A DNA stretch of 64,000 nucleotides from RGIG8244 sp045592785 (GTDB lineage Bacteria; Verrucomicrobiota; Lentisphaeria; Victivallales; UBA1829). This document shows positions 25,256-34,187 of this stretch, in pieces. The first letter of the stretch is position 1. Every line of letters begins with the position of its first letter. A model generated the notes under the pieces. The model searched no databases. It was not told the DNA's origin and saw only the letters and a program-made list of their open reading frames with translations. The stretch lies in the NCBI GenBank assembly GCA_045592785.1, contig JAZNVL010000055.1, forward strand, positions 1-64,000, written 5' to 3'. The position numbers were made by a program, and so were the translations under genes.

Positions 25256-26722
25256 TTATTCTGCGGCAGGCGCACTTTTTGCGCTGTCTTCGACTTTACC
25301 CAGATAAGCGGGCAGTTCCACGCCTGCCATGTTCGCCACATCATGCAGCGGAGGCAGACTCTTCATCATGCCGCTGAGGAAATTGGCAGTGGAAGTCTTG
25401 CCGTCTGCATTTCCGGAACCATCCCAGACAGTGACTTTGTCGATCTTGATATTGCGGATCGCTTCGGTCTGCAGTTTGACCAGTTCTTCCAGTTTTTCCA
25501 CCAGGAGCATTTTGCTGGCGGCATCCGGATCGTTTCCGCAGGCTGTGATGATCTGCTGATACCCTTCGCCTTTTGCTTTGAGGATGGCGAAGTTCCCTTT
25601 TGCTTCCGCTTCCAATTTCTGATAAATGGCGGAGGCTTCCCCGCGTGCTTCGGCAGCCTGTTTTTCGGCTTCGGCTTCCGCCGCGATGACGATCTGTTCT
25701 TTTTCGATTCTGGCGCGGACGATGGTTTCAGCGCGCTGTTTTTCTTCTTCCATGAGTGCGCGTGCTTTCTGCGCTTCCATATCGGCTTCGTAGCCCGCTT
25801 TTTCGATCATGGCTTCCGCAACACGTTTCGCGGATTCCGCCAGACGCATGGCTTCCGCTTCTTTTTCCGAACGGACTGCGTTGGATTTCGCGATCTCGAT
25901 GGAGGAAAGGTTTTCCCCGTCGATAGCAGCGGCTTCCGCCTGTTTCACGGCAATACGGCGTTCCTTATCGGCATTGGCTTCCCCGGAGAGAGCCTGTGCT
26001 TCCGCTTCGGAAACGGCGATACGCTGTACTTTACGGGCTTCGGCTTCCCCGATGCCCCCTTTCTTTTCTTCTTCCGCCACATCCACACGGGCTTTGTTGA
26101 TGGCTTCGGCAGCCGCGCGTTTCCCGATGGCATCGATATAACCGCTTTCATCGGTAATGTCGGTGATGTTCACGTTCAGAAGCTGCAACCCGATCTTATT
26201 GAGTTCTTCGCCCACGTTTTCTTCGATATTGTGGAGGAATGTTTCGCGGTCCGCATTGATCTGTTCGATGGTCATGGAGGCGATCACCAGACGGAGCTGT
26301 CCCAGAATAATATCCTTCGCCAACTCACCGATAGCTTCCTGATCCAGTCCGAGCAAACGGTTTGCCGCGTTCCCCATCATGGCTTCATCGGTGCTGATAC
26401 CCACGGTAAAGATCGAAGGCACGCTGATACGGATATTCTGCTTACAGAGAGCATTGGAAAGATTCACTTCCAGCTGGATCGGACGCAGGGAAAGGAATCC
26501 GTAATCCTGGATCACAGGCCAGATGATCTTGGATCCGCCGTGCAGACAGTAACTTGCCCGTTTCCCGCCGGTCATCCCGAAGACCACAAGGATCCGGTCA
26601 GAAGGACACTTTTTCAGACGGGTGATGAAGGTCAGGGTCAGAACGACCACGATGAAGACAGCCACGAGACCGGCCGCAGTGGCTGTTCCGGTGGATGATG
26701 CAAGAAGGAGGAATTGACTCAT
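25256..26722 (-). CDS. Flotillin-family SPFH protein
   Basis: 488 residues. An N-terminal membrane segment (about 10-30, GLVAVFIVVVLTLTFI) is followed by the SPFH/band-7 domain (about 40-210) and a long coiled-coil with the repeated Glu-Ala pattern typical of flotillins (about 200-380). The final part contains GSGNADGKTSTANFLSG and LPPLHDVANMAGVELP, the usual flotillin end. It scaffolds ordered membrane domains. It pairs with the NfeD-type protein upstream (34-bp gap), as in the Bacillus yuaF-floT arrangement. AAAGGAAC precedes the ATG. Confidence 0.92.
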   Translation of the reverse strand: MSQFLLLASSTGTATAAGLVAVFIVVVLTLTFITRLKKCPSDRILVVFGMTGGKRASYCLHGGSKIIWPVIQDYGFLSLRPIQLEVNLSNALCKQNIRISVPSIFTVGISTDEAMMGNAANRLLGLDQEAIGELAKDIILGQLRLVIASMTIEQINADRETFLHNIEENVGEELNKIGLQLLNVNITDITDESGYIDAIGKRAAAEAINKARVDVAEEEKKGGIGEAEARKVQRIAVSEAEAQALSGEANADKERRIAVKQAEAAAIDGENLSSIEIAKSNAVRSEKEAEAMRLAESAKRVAEAMIEKAGYEADMEAQKARALMEEEKQRAETIVRARIEKEQIVIAAEAEAEKQAAEARGEASAIYQKLEAEAKGNFAILKAKGEGYQQIITACGNDPDAASKMLLVEKLEELVKLQTEAIRNIKIDKVTVWDGSGNADGKTSTANFLSGMMKSLPPLHDVANMAGVELPAYLGKVEDSAKSAPAAE

Positions 26723-26756
26723 AATTACTTGTTCCTTTCTGTTTATGTATGGTTTA

Positions 26757-27365
26757 TTATGATTGTTTTTCTACGACATAACAACGGTTGCCCAGGTATT
26801 TCGCGACCTGCACCACGGTACCGGTGGATAACGCTTCCTCTGCCACCGCCTGGATCTCCCGGGTGGAGTCCCCGAGATTCACCATGACCTTCCCCGGCTT
26901 ATCCATTCCGCCGGGCAGACTGATGTATACGGTCCCGCTTTTTCCCACGATCTGTGCGGGTGAGACATTTCCGGACTGCTGCAATTTCAGAAGAAGTGAG
27001 ATCAGAAGGGCAGTCACAAACATCATGGCAAGCCCGCAGAGGATCGCACCGAGAAGTCCGCCCCAGCCGTATTCACGGAAAACGAGTCCGCCCCAACCGA
27101 ACATGGTACAGAACGCCAGTACGGTCCGGAAGGAGAAGAATTTGAGATCAAACAACCCGGTATCGGCATGAACGATATCGATATCGCCATCCATATCCAC
27201 GTCCACATCCCCCCCGATCATTTCTGCACCTCCGCCCAACATAAGGGTCACAGCGGAGATCGCAAACAACACCGTACCGGCGAGTGCGAATGCCCAATAG
27301 ATAGCTCTTGCGGTATCTCCGGCGAGGAATTCACCGGACTGTGCCAACACTGCGAATGTAAACAT
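26757..27365 (-). CDS. NfeD-type OB-fold membrane protein (flotillin partner)
   Basis: 202 residues. A hydrophobic segment (about 22-43) is followed by an acidic loop with Asp-Val/Asp-Met alternation (GGDVDVDMDGDIDI). Two further membrane helices (about 75-130) precede a C-terminal OB-fold (about 135-195) with QIVGKSGTVYISLP and the final RCYVVEK. This is the short NfeD/YuaF-like type without a ClpP-like protease domain. AAAGGATA precedes the ATG, and a good promoter lies about 35 bp further up. Functionally linked to the flotillin gene that follows. Confidence 0.85.
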   Translation of the reverse strand: MFTFAVLAQSGEFLAGDTARAIYWAFALAGTVLFAISAVTLMLGGGAEMIGGDVDVDMDGDIDIVHADTGLFDLKFFSFRTVLAFCTMFGWGGLVFREYGWGGLLGAILCGLAMMFVTALLISLLLKLQQSGNVSPAQIVGKSGTVYISLPGGMDKPGKVMVNLGDSTREIQAVAEEALSTGTVVQVAKYLGNRCYVVEKQS

Positions 27366-27397
27366 AGTCTATCCTTTCTCTTTGGTGTTATGGAGTA

Positions 27398-27425
27398 ACA
27401 ATAGCATATAACAACGCGTTTTCAA
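27398..27425 (-). promoter_or_regulatory. Promoter for the nfeD-flotillin unit
   Basis: On the minus strand TTGAAA (27420-27425), a 16-bp spacer and TATTGT (27398-27403) lie about 33 bp upstream of the nfeD start. As no other gap larger than 60 bp follows down to gspK, this may also serve the downstream sigma and gsp genes. Confidence 0.5.
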
Positions 27426-27500
27426 GTCAGAGAAAAGGAAAAATCACACAATAATATTAATTTTTTTTGGAAAAAATTGCGCATAGACGGCAGATATTAT

Positions 27501-27529
27501 TTGAAAAATCGCATTTGAAATGGTATATT
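27501..27529 (+). promoter_or_regulatory. Promoter of greA
   Basis: TTGAAA (27501-27506), 17-bp spacer, TATATT (27524-27529). The start codon is 53 bp downstream, and AAGGAG sits at 27567-27572, 9 nt before the ATG. Strong match to a sigma70-type site. Confidence 0.6.
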
Positions 27530-27581
27530 ATTCAGTTATGCAGGAAACCTATCATACAAACTTAGTAAGGAGACGCAGGCG

Positions 27582-29696
27582 ATGGCAGTGAATGGTATGA
27601 ACTTGAGTGAGATGATCGAAGCGGCAAAAACATCCGGCAATGAAGAGATCGTTTTCATGCTTCTGGACAAAATCGGACAGGCAGAACCGCAGGAACTCGC
27701 CGCGCAGGCTGCAGATTTTGATGCTCTGCTGGAATCCTGGAACAATGATTTCGCCAATTCGACAGAAAAAGCAGAAATCTGTGTCAAACTTGCCGATAAA
27801 GGTTTCCCTGAAACACCCAACTTCCGTTCCGCTCTCTGTCTTTCCGTCCGTAAACTCATCCCGCCTTACATCGCCGGCAATAACGTGGCAAAAGCCATCG
27901 GCGCCAAAGATACTGCCGTTTCCGTGCGCGAAGTTGCACAACGACTCCATAAGCTCCAGAACTTGCGGTCTACTGCTCTTGTTTATCAGCAGGAAACACA
28001 TCAGTGGGGCAAGATCGCCAATATCGATAAGCTCACCGGCACCATCGGCGTTTCCGCACTGGAAAGCAACAGCGTTTCCTCCGTGCCCATTGCATCCGCG
28101 GTGATCACCTCTCTCTTCTTCAATCTGACTCCGGATTTCCTCAATTTGCTATATCCCGATAAATTCGCCAGAGTCCCCTCGGAAGAATACCGTAAGGTCC
28201 TCGCAAAAAATGCGCTGACCGAAATCTCCGATGCCAAGATCCGCGACATTGTGTTCCATTTGATGGTTCCCGCATGTCTCAACAATGAAACATTCGAAGC
28301 CTGGTGGACCGCTCAGCCTGTTGCCGCCGCTCAAACCGGGAACAAACGGTTCTATGCCGACTCCCGCAGTATTCTCGAACTCTATACTCTGCTCCCCGGC
28401 ACGAAACACAATCCGGATCAGGTGGTCGCACCCCTGACACAGGCCGATGCCGAAAAACTGCAGAAACTTTTCGCCCGTACTCGCAAGGGCATCCCCACCA
28501 AAGAAGTCAACATGCTTATGGAGTGTGTCGCCCTGATCGCAGAAGCGGACAGCGATGCGGAACTGCTGAAAAACATGTTTGCTCCTCTCCGCGGGGTCGT
28601 TCCTTTCTGGCCCGCTGTCGTGGATGAAAAACTTTCTCTCGCCGGACTGGAATACTGGGGTCATATCTCCGTCAAACTTCTGGGCGGGATCATCAAGGCA
28701 ACGAAACTGTTGTATACCCAGGAAGAACTGGCACTCATCGCCACACGTCTTCCGCAGCGTTGCATTTCCCCGATCATGTCTGTGATCTCTCCCGATGTGG
28801 TCAATGAAACGATCCTGAAAGTCAAAATGCTCAGTTCCGACCTGATCCTCTGGATCTGGAAAAACGGCAGCACCGTGCTGCCCCGTCTTTCCGAAGGGAT
28901 CGATATGGGTTGCGTTTCCAATGCCCTTTCCGTGGAAGGTCTTCCGAAGGAATGGACTGCGGCACAGCGTGATCTCAAGAAATACACCTACGAAAAGAAA
29001 GATTTCCAGAAGTTCCTCATCGAAAACGCACAGGGCGATATGCCCTCCATTCTGTCTGCGATCAAACGCTGCCGCGGATTCATCGGCAGTGAACAGCAGA
29101 CTTTGATCGTGCGTCTTGCCGCACTCTCCCCGGATCTCACCGAATGTCTGGAAATGGGCGAAGGCCGCAACATGATGGGCGGCAATGAGGATGATTCCGG
29201 CGTTCAGGTTCCCATGACTTCTGTTGCATCCTACAAGAGAAGAGTGGCGGAACTGGAAAATCTGATCAGTGTCCTGATCCCGGAAAATGCGGCGGCTGTG
29301 GCACTCGCACGCAGTTATGGTGACTTGCGCGAAAACGCAGAATACGATGCCGCAAAAGAACGCAGAAGATTCCTTCACAAACGCCGCTCCGAACTGGAAA
29401 AAGATATCGCAACCACACAGAGCACCGACTTCAAGGATGTGGTGGTGGAAGGCCGGGTCGTCCTCGGTTCTGTGGTCAAACTCTCTTCCGCAGGCGGGGA
29501 CCGTGAATACACCATTCTCGGTGCCTGGGACAGTGATCCGGAAAAGAACCGGATCGCATACAAGGCGCGTATCGGAGAGATCCTTCTGAACAAGAAAGTC
29601 GGTGATACGGTGGATATCCCCGAAGCCGGCTCTTTCACCATCAAAGAGATCCTGCCGATTTCCGAAGATCTCCGGAAAGAGCTTGCCGGAGAATGA
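27582..29696 (+). CDS. greA: GreA/GreB-family transcription elongation factor with long N-terminal extension
   Basis: 704 residues. Only the last ~165 form a GreA. The coiled-coil (about 545-610) has ARSYGDLRENAEYDAAKERR, with the acidic tip expected to reach the polymerase active site. The FKBP-like C-terminal domain includes VVVEGRVVLGSVVKL and the final AGSFTIKEILP. The preceding ~540 residues are a mostly helical region without a recognised motif. GreA of this size is known from Chlamydia, so this supports a PVC origin. The extension may bind another partner. The ATG follows AAGGAG. The stop overlaps the next gene by 4 bp. Confidence 0.88.
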   Translation: MAVNGMNLSEMIEAAKTSGNEEIVFMLLDKIGQAEPQELAAQAADFDALLESWNNDFANSTEKAEICVKLADKGFPETPNFRSALCLSVRKLIPPYIAGNNVAKAIGAKDTAVSVREVAQRLHKLQNLRSTALVYQQETHQWGKIANIDKLTGTIGVSALESNSVSSVPIASAVITSLFFNLTPDFLNLLYPDKFARVPSEEYRKVLAKNALTEISDAKIRDIVFHLMVPACLNNETFEAWWTAQPVAAAQTGNKRFYADSRSILELYTLLPGTKHNPDQVVAPLTQADAEKLQKLFARTRKGIPTKEVNMLMECVALIAEADSDAELLKNMFAPLRGVVPFWPAVVDEKLSLAGLEYWGHISVKLLGGIIKATKLLYTQEELALIATRLPQRCISPIMSVISPDVVNETILKVKMLSSDLILWIWKNGSTVLPRLSEGIDMGCVSNALSVEGLPKEWTAAQRDLKKYTYEKKDFQKFLIENAQGDMPSILSAIKRCRGFIGSEQQTLIVRLAALSPDLTECLEMGEGRNMMGGNEDDSGVQVPMTSVASYKRRVAELENLISVLIPENAAAVALARSYGDLRENAEYDAAKERRRFLHKRRSELEKDIATTQSTDFKDVVVEGRVVLGSVVKLSSAGGDREYTILGAWDSDPEKNRIAYKARIGEILLNKKVGDTVDIPEAGSFTIKEILPISEDLRKELAGE

Positions 29697-30529
29697 TGCT
29701 CCGCAAAGCCGGCGCGGATTGGAAAAAAGGAATCCCCTGCAATATCCGCAGGCGGGATTCCTCTCATCATCATCTGCGTATCCGGGAATATGAGATATCC
29801 TGTCCGCCCCTCGCGGGCAGGAGTCTTTTTTTTATCAGCGATCTTCACGCGCAAACAAAAACCGCCTGGTCACTGCCCGCATTCCGGCATTGGTCCGGTC
29901 TCAACTGGATCCGGCAGGTGCTTTATGATGCGGTGGGACAATGCAAGCCGGATTATTTTGTATTCGGCGGCGATCTGACCGCAGATGCGTGCATGATCCC
30001 GGAAGCATTGGAACTGCTCCGTGATCTCCCCGGCAAAATGCAGAAGATCGCCGTCCCGGGCAACTGGGATCTGCGCAGGGAATGGCTGAACGGTGATTTC
30101 TGGCACAAGTCCTATCAGGAAATCGGGTTCCATTTTCTGCAGAACAAAGGGATCCTGCTTGACGGGATCCGGTTTTACGGGGCTGATGATTTCAAAAAGG
30201 GGACCCCTGTTTTCCCGCAGGAACTGCCAGATGCCCCGTTCCATTGTATTCTCTTCCACAACCCTGACACCTTCGCTCTTCTGCCGTTGCGTTTGACACA
30301 GCACAATGGCATGATGCTGGCGGGGCATACCCACGGCGGACAGGTCAGGATCCCCGGGTTCGGCGCACTGTATGGTTCCACGATCGTATGGAAACGGTTT
30401 GAAAACGGCATGTATTATTCTCCCCGGTCCAACATGCCGCTCCTCGTTTCCTCCGGGATCGGTACAAGCTGGTTTCCCATCCGCGTATTCTGTCCGCCGG
30501 AAGCCATACACATCCACTTCACATCATGA
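29693..30529 (+). CDS. Metallophosphoesterase (calcineurin-like)
   Basis: 278 residues with the metal-site motifs in order: SDLHA (D-x-H), GGDLT, GNWD, the His in FHNPD, and GHTHGGQVR. It resembles YaeI/LpxH-like phosphodiester hydrolases; the substrate is unknown. The ATG overlaps the greA stop (ATGA). The first ~45 codons are unusual, carrying an inverted repeat (29729-29761) and a terminator-like hairpin with eight T, so the true start could be later. However, the catalytic SDLHA begins only 3 codons after that T-run. It overlaps the SNF2 gene by 4 bp. Confidence 0.85.
   Translation: MMLRKAGADWKKGIPCNIRRRDSSHHHLRIREYEISCPPLAGRSLFFISDLHAQTKTAWSLPAFRHWSGLNWIRQVLYDAVGQCKPDYFVFGGDLTADACMIPEALELLRDLPGKMQKIAVPGNWDLRREWLNGDFWHKSYQEIGFHFLQNKGILLDGIRFYGADDFKKGTPVFPQELPDAPFHCILFHNPDTFALLPLRLTQHNGMMLAGHTHGGQVRIPGFGALYGSTIVWKRFENGMYYSPRSNMPLLVSSGIGTSWFPIRVFCPPEAIHIHFTS
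29799..29833 (+). terminator. Intrinsic-terminator-like hairpin within the metallophosphoesterase 5' coding region
   Basis: Arms CCTGTCCGC (29799-29807) and GCGGGCAGG (29813-29821) pair over 9 bp with one G-U, with a CCCTC loop. They are followed by AGTC and eight T (29826-29833). A further perfect inverted repeat, GGAATCCC...GGGATTCC, lies just upstream at 29729-29761. Both follow the greA stop, so they could end most greA transcripts. Confidence 0.55.
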
Positions 30530-33141
30530 ACGAAGTCATGTTTTTCACGGAATCGGGGAAACTGGTCTGCCGGGATCAAGGAAAAACGGCAGCGGCCTTT
30601 GCCCGTTCCGCCGCCGAAGGATTGTTCGCACTCATCACGGCACCGGAACAGAATATGACGCCGGCACAGCAATTTTTCCGCCGCATCACCACCGATTTTC
30701 TGCAGAAGATCCTCCGCAATGATTCCGATCCCGAACGCGCCATGCCCGATGAAAATCTTTATGCTCAATACGAACGGACTGCGCCCCCCATGGCGGGCGG
30801 CGGACGTTGTTCCGGACAGGATCTGGCATCGTTATTCGGGGAACTGCTTCAGCACCTGAAACAGCAGAACGATCTCCGGCAGTATCTGACAGAAAAAGTT
30901 CCCGCCTGGAAAGAGATCGGGCGCATCACCTTTCATCTGGCGGAAAACAGACAGGATCCTGACGGACGGCACCCCTTTGTTTTTCTGGCGACGTATCCCG
31001 ATCATACAGGCGAGAACGGGGAAGTACGGCATCTTCCGCTGGCATCCGCGCTGAAACAATACGCCGCCGCCGGAAAAGAAACACTGGATCATCTGCTTTC
31101 CCCACTGCGCAATGCCGCAGAAACAAGCCCGTTCCTCGCCAAGATGCTGGAAGACCGTTCCCTGTTCCGTCCCTGCGTGTGGACACCCCAACAGGCGTTT
31201 CTGTTCGTGCGTGACATCCCGCATTTCCAGACGGCAGGTATTCCGGTCCGATTGAACCGGGAATCGGGGAAACGGCCCGCCCGTTTGAAACTGGATATCA
31301 CACTGGATGCGCCCACGCCGCGTAAGGGACAACCCGTTACGGAAACGATCCTGCGTTTTTCGGTTGCCGCCGCGTTGGGTGACCGGAAACTCACCGAAGA
31401 GGAACTGAACGCCATTCTGCAAACGGGCGGCGGTTTGATCCGTGTCCGCGGGGAATGGGTGGAAGCCGATACCGCCCGGATCAAACAACTGTTGGAACAA
31501 TGGCAGCGTGCCGCCGGGCTTGCCGCATCTGCCGGAGTCCCGTTCCTTCACGGATTGCGCATGATCTCCGGCATCCGGATGACATCGGAAGAAAACCTTC
31601 TGCCGCCCGCGCCGGAGGGGTTGTGCGAAATACAAGCCGGGCCCGGCTTACAGGAATTACTGGAAAACGGATTCCCGGAAACACAGATCCCGCCGATCCC
31701 GGATCACATCCCGCTGCGCCCCTATCAGCAATACGGAGTCCGCTGGCTTTACCGAATGGGCGAACTGGGCCTGGGCGGATGTCTCGCGGACGATATGGGG
31801 CTTGGCAAAACGATCCAGGTCCTCACGTTTCTGGAAATGCTCCGCCGTCGCGGAGAACTGGATTGCCGTCCGGGAGCATTGGCAGTTGTCCCGGCATCTC
31901 TCCTGGAAAACTGGAACCGGGAAGCCGCAAAATTTACGCCCGAACTCAAAACAACGGTCCTTCATCCCTCCGCCGGGACACTTGCCGCGTTCCGGTCCGA
32001 TCCTGTTGGATTTCTTGCGGAACACGATCTGATCATCACCAGTTACGGCATGGCATTGCGTCTGCCGGAACTCGCCGGTGAGGAATACCCGGTCCTGCTT
32101 CTGGATGAGGCGCAATATATCAAGAATCCCGCCTGCCGCCAGAGCGGAGTTCTGCGTAAATTCAACGCACGGCGCAAGTTTGCACTCACCGGAACGCCGC
32201 TGGAGAACAGTGTCAATGATCTCTGGAGCATTTTCGATTTCCTGATCCCCGGATTTCTTGGGAATTATTCCTCATTCCGGTCCGCTGTACGGGAAATGGA
32301 TTCCGGCGCAAACGGATACGGTCCTCTGCGTGATCTCATCCGCCCCTGTATTCTGCGGCGGTTGAAAACGGATCGCAGCATCATCCGTGACCTGCCTGAC
32401 AAATCGGAGATCCGGGTGAACTGTCATCTCACCGATGTGCAGATCAAGATGTATCACCGTGCCGTGGAACAGTTCCGGAAAGAATTGTATGCGTCGGAAG
32501 AAGAACACCGGCGCGGTGTCATTCTCTCCTGGCTGATGCAGTTCAAACAGATCTGCAATCATCCGGGTCAGTTCTCCGGACTGGGCGGATATGGCGTGGA
32601 ACGGAGCGGGAAATTCCAGTGTCTTGCCTCATTGGCGGAAACCATCGCCGAACGCAATGACAAGCTCCTGGTCTTCACTCAATTCCGGGAAATGATACAA
32701 CCCATCCATGACTTGCTCACCCCCGTTTTCGGGCGAAGCGGACTCATGCTTCACGGCGGGACACCGGTCCCCGAACGGATGCGGGCTGTCGCCGATTTCC
32801 AATCGGAAACCGGGGCACCGTTTTTTGTTCTTTCGCTCCGGGCGGCGGGGGTGGGACTGACTCTCACGGCGGCGAATCATGTGGTGCATTTTGACCGCTG
32901 GTGGAATCCTGCGGTGGAGAATCAGGCGACAGACCGTGCATACCGAATCGGACAGCACCGGAACGTACTGGTCCACAAGTTTGTGTGTCCCGGCACGCTG
33001 GAAGAACGTATCGATGCCATGCTGAAAGAAAAAAGCCGTCTTTCGGATCTGTTCCTGAAAGACGGCGGGGAAAAATTGCTGACCGAGATGTCAAACGAAG
33101 AATTGATGTCCTTCGTTCAATACACGCTGCCCGGTGATTGA
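30526..33141 (+). CDS. SNF2-family DNA/RNA helicase
   Basis: 871 residues. The N-terminal ~390 residues are lineage-specific. The SNF2 ATPase core follows: motif I DDMGLGKTIQVLTFL, motif II DEAQYIKNP, motif III LTGTPLENSVNDLWSI, and helicase C motifs LVFTQFREM, LRAAGVGLTLT and TDRAYRIGQ. It would be an ATP-driven DNA translocase affecting protein-DNA contacts. No SWIM zinc finger is seen. It overlaps the metallophosphoesterase by 4 bp and converges on mrp with only 2 bp between stop codons. Confidence 0.92.
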   Translation: MNEVMFFTESGKLVCRDQGKTAAAFARSAAEGLFALITAPEQNMTPAQQFFRRITTDFLQKILRNDSDPERAMPDENLYAQYERTAPPMAGGGRCSGQDLASLFGELLQHLKQQNDLRQYLTEKVPAWKEIGRITFHLAENRQDPDGRHPFVFLATYPDHTGENGEVRHLPLASALKQYAAAGKETLDHLLSPLRNAAETSPFLAKMLEDRSLFRPCVWTPQQAFLFVRDIPHFQTAGIPVRLNRESGKRPARLKLDITLDAPTPRKGQPVTETILRFSVAAALGDRKLTEEELNAILQTGGGLIRVRGEWVEADTARIKQLLEQWQRAAGLAASAGVPFLHGLRMISGIRMTSEENLLPPAPEGLCEIQAGPGLQELLENGFPETQIPPIPDHIPLRPYQQYGVRWLYRMGELGLGGCLADDMGLGKTIQVLTFLEMLRRRGELDCRPGALAVVPASLLENWNREAAKFTPELKTTVLHPSAGTLAAFRSDPVGFLAEHDLIITSYGMALRLPELAGEEYPVLLLDEAQYIKNPACRQSGVLRKFNARRKFALTGTPLENSVNDLWSIFDFLIPGFLGNYSSFRSAVREMDSGANGYGPLRDLIRPCILRRLKTDRSIIRDLPDKSEIRVNCHLTDVQIKMYHRAVEQFRKELYASEEEHRRGVILSWLMQFKQICNHPGQFSGLGGYGVERSGKFQCLASLAETIAERNDKLLVFTQFREMIQPIHDLLTPVFGRSGLMLHGGTPVPERMRAVADFQSETGAPFFVLSLRAAGVGLTLTAANHVVHFDRWWNPAVENQATDRAYRIGQHRNVLVHKFVCPGTLEERIDAMLKEKSRLSDLFLKDGGEKLLTEMSNEELMSFVQYTLPGD

Positions 33142-33143
33142 GA

Positions 33144-34001
33144 TCAATTGCAACAGCAGGGAGCCGGATTTTCCTGTTCGGTGCGGATGAGTTCAGCCGC
33201 AGCCGTTTCCAACTCACTCTTGAGGACCGGGTTCGCTTCGATCCCGTCGGCGATCTTACCGGCATCGCAGGATGCCAGGAATTTGGGATCCAGGGGCAGA
33301 CGCGCCAGGACTTTCACGCCATTGGCAGCAGCCAGAGCGGCACCGCCGCCATTGAGGAAGATCTCATGTTTTTCGTTGCAGTTGGGGCAGACAAAATAAC
33401 TCATGTTTTCCACCACGCCCGCCACCGGCACTTCCACCTGACGGCAGAAATCCACGCACTTGCGGCAGTCCGCAAGGGAAACTTCCTGCGGAGTCGTAAC
33501 CATGACCGCACGTTTGTCCCCGGGGATGGTCTGACAGGCAGAGAGGACTTCGTCCCCGGTTCCCGGCGGGAAGTCCAGCACGAGATAATCCAGATCTCCG
33601 CCCCAGTCCACTTCTTCCAGAAGCTGTTTGAGGACTCCGATCTTTGCGGGTCCGCGCCAGATCACGGCATCGTCTTCATTTTCCATGAGCAGGCCGATGG
33701 AGACCACTTTCACCCCGTACTTTTCCGCCGGGATGATCCCCAGTTCGCTCCCGTTCAAACGGATATCTTTCATCCCGAAAATGGTGGGCTGACTGGGACC
33801 ATGGAAGTCCACGTCCAGAAGCGCGACTTTCTTCCCTGCTTTTGCAAGAAGGATCGCCAACGATGCGGCGACGGTACTCTTGCCCACGCCGCCCTTCCCG
33901 GACAGCACAAAAAGTTTATGTTTGATATCAAGAAGCGGGGATTTCTTATCTCCGCCGCAACTGCCGCAGCAGCTGCCGCAATTTCCGGAACATTCGCCCA
34001 T
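33144..34001 (-). CDS. mrp: Mrp/NBP35-family iron-sulfur cluster carrier ATPase
   Basis: 285 residues. A Cys-rich N-terminus (GECSGNCGSCCGSCGG) precedes the deviant Walker A GKGGVGKST, followed by DVDFHGPSQP and the CPNC motif in YFVCPNCNEKHEIF that binds a bridging cluster. It distributes Fe-S clusters to target enzymes; in this window MiaB and NadA are possible clients. AGGAG precedes the ATG and a good promoter lies 41 bp upstream. Confidence 0.9.
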   Translation of the reverse strand: MGECSGNCGSCCGSCGGDKKSPLLDIKHKLFVLSGKGGVGKSTVAASLAILLAKAGKKVALLDVDFHGPSQPTIFGMKDIRLNGSELGIIPAEKYGVKVVSIGLLMENEDDAVIWRGPAKIGVLKQLLEEVDWGGDLDYLVLDFPPGTGDEVLSACQTIPGDKRAVMVTTPQEVSLADCRKCVDFCRQVEVPVAGVVENMSYFVCPNCNEKHEIFLNGGGAALAAANGVKVLARLPLDPKFLASCDAGKIADGIEANPVLKSELETAAAELIRTEQENPAPCCCN

Positions 34002-34041
34002 GACAATACTCCTGTTGATGATTTGCTTACGGTATTCCGGT

Positions 34042-34069
34042 ACTATACCATAAATTCAGAAAAAGTCAA
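34042..34069 (-). promoter_or_regulatory. Promoter of mrp
   Basis: On the minus strand TTGACT (34064-34069), 16 bp, TATAGT (34042-34047). Each hexamer matches the sigma70 consensus at five of six positions. Confidence 0.6.
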
Positions 34070-34122
34070 GCATTTTCCACCGGGCAAACACGGAAACGAT
34101 TCATATTTCTTCTGTTTCCGAT

Positions 34123-34150
34123 TTGATTTTTTACGCTTACGATTTATATT
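34123..34150 (+). promoter_or_regulatory. Promoter of the acyltransferase/Cys-cluster fusion gene
   Basis: TTGATT (34123-34128), 16-bp spacer, TATATT (34145-34150), with the ATG 38 bp downstream. It is divergent to the mrp promoter in a 186-bp gap that holds nothing else recognisable. Confidence 0.55.
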
Positions 34151-34187
34151 ACATCAACACAAACTTAACATTGAAAAGGAAACCATT

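Noticed and set aside
24971..26698. 575-codon plus-strand frame opposite flotillin
   Set aside because: Antisense of a Glu/Ala-rich coiled-coil; Phe/Gly/Asp-rich with no motif.
33138..34187. In-frame upstream extension of the acyltransferase/Cys-cluster fusion gene by 350 codons
   Set aside because: It is antisense to mrp, which has full family motifs. ATG at 34188 has a proper Shine-Dalgarno and the promoter at 34123-34150 lies inside the extension.
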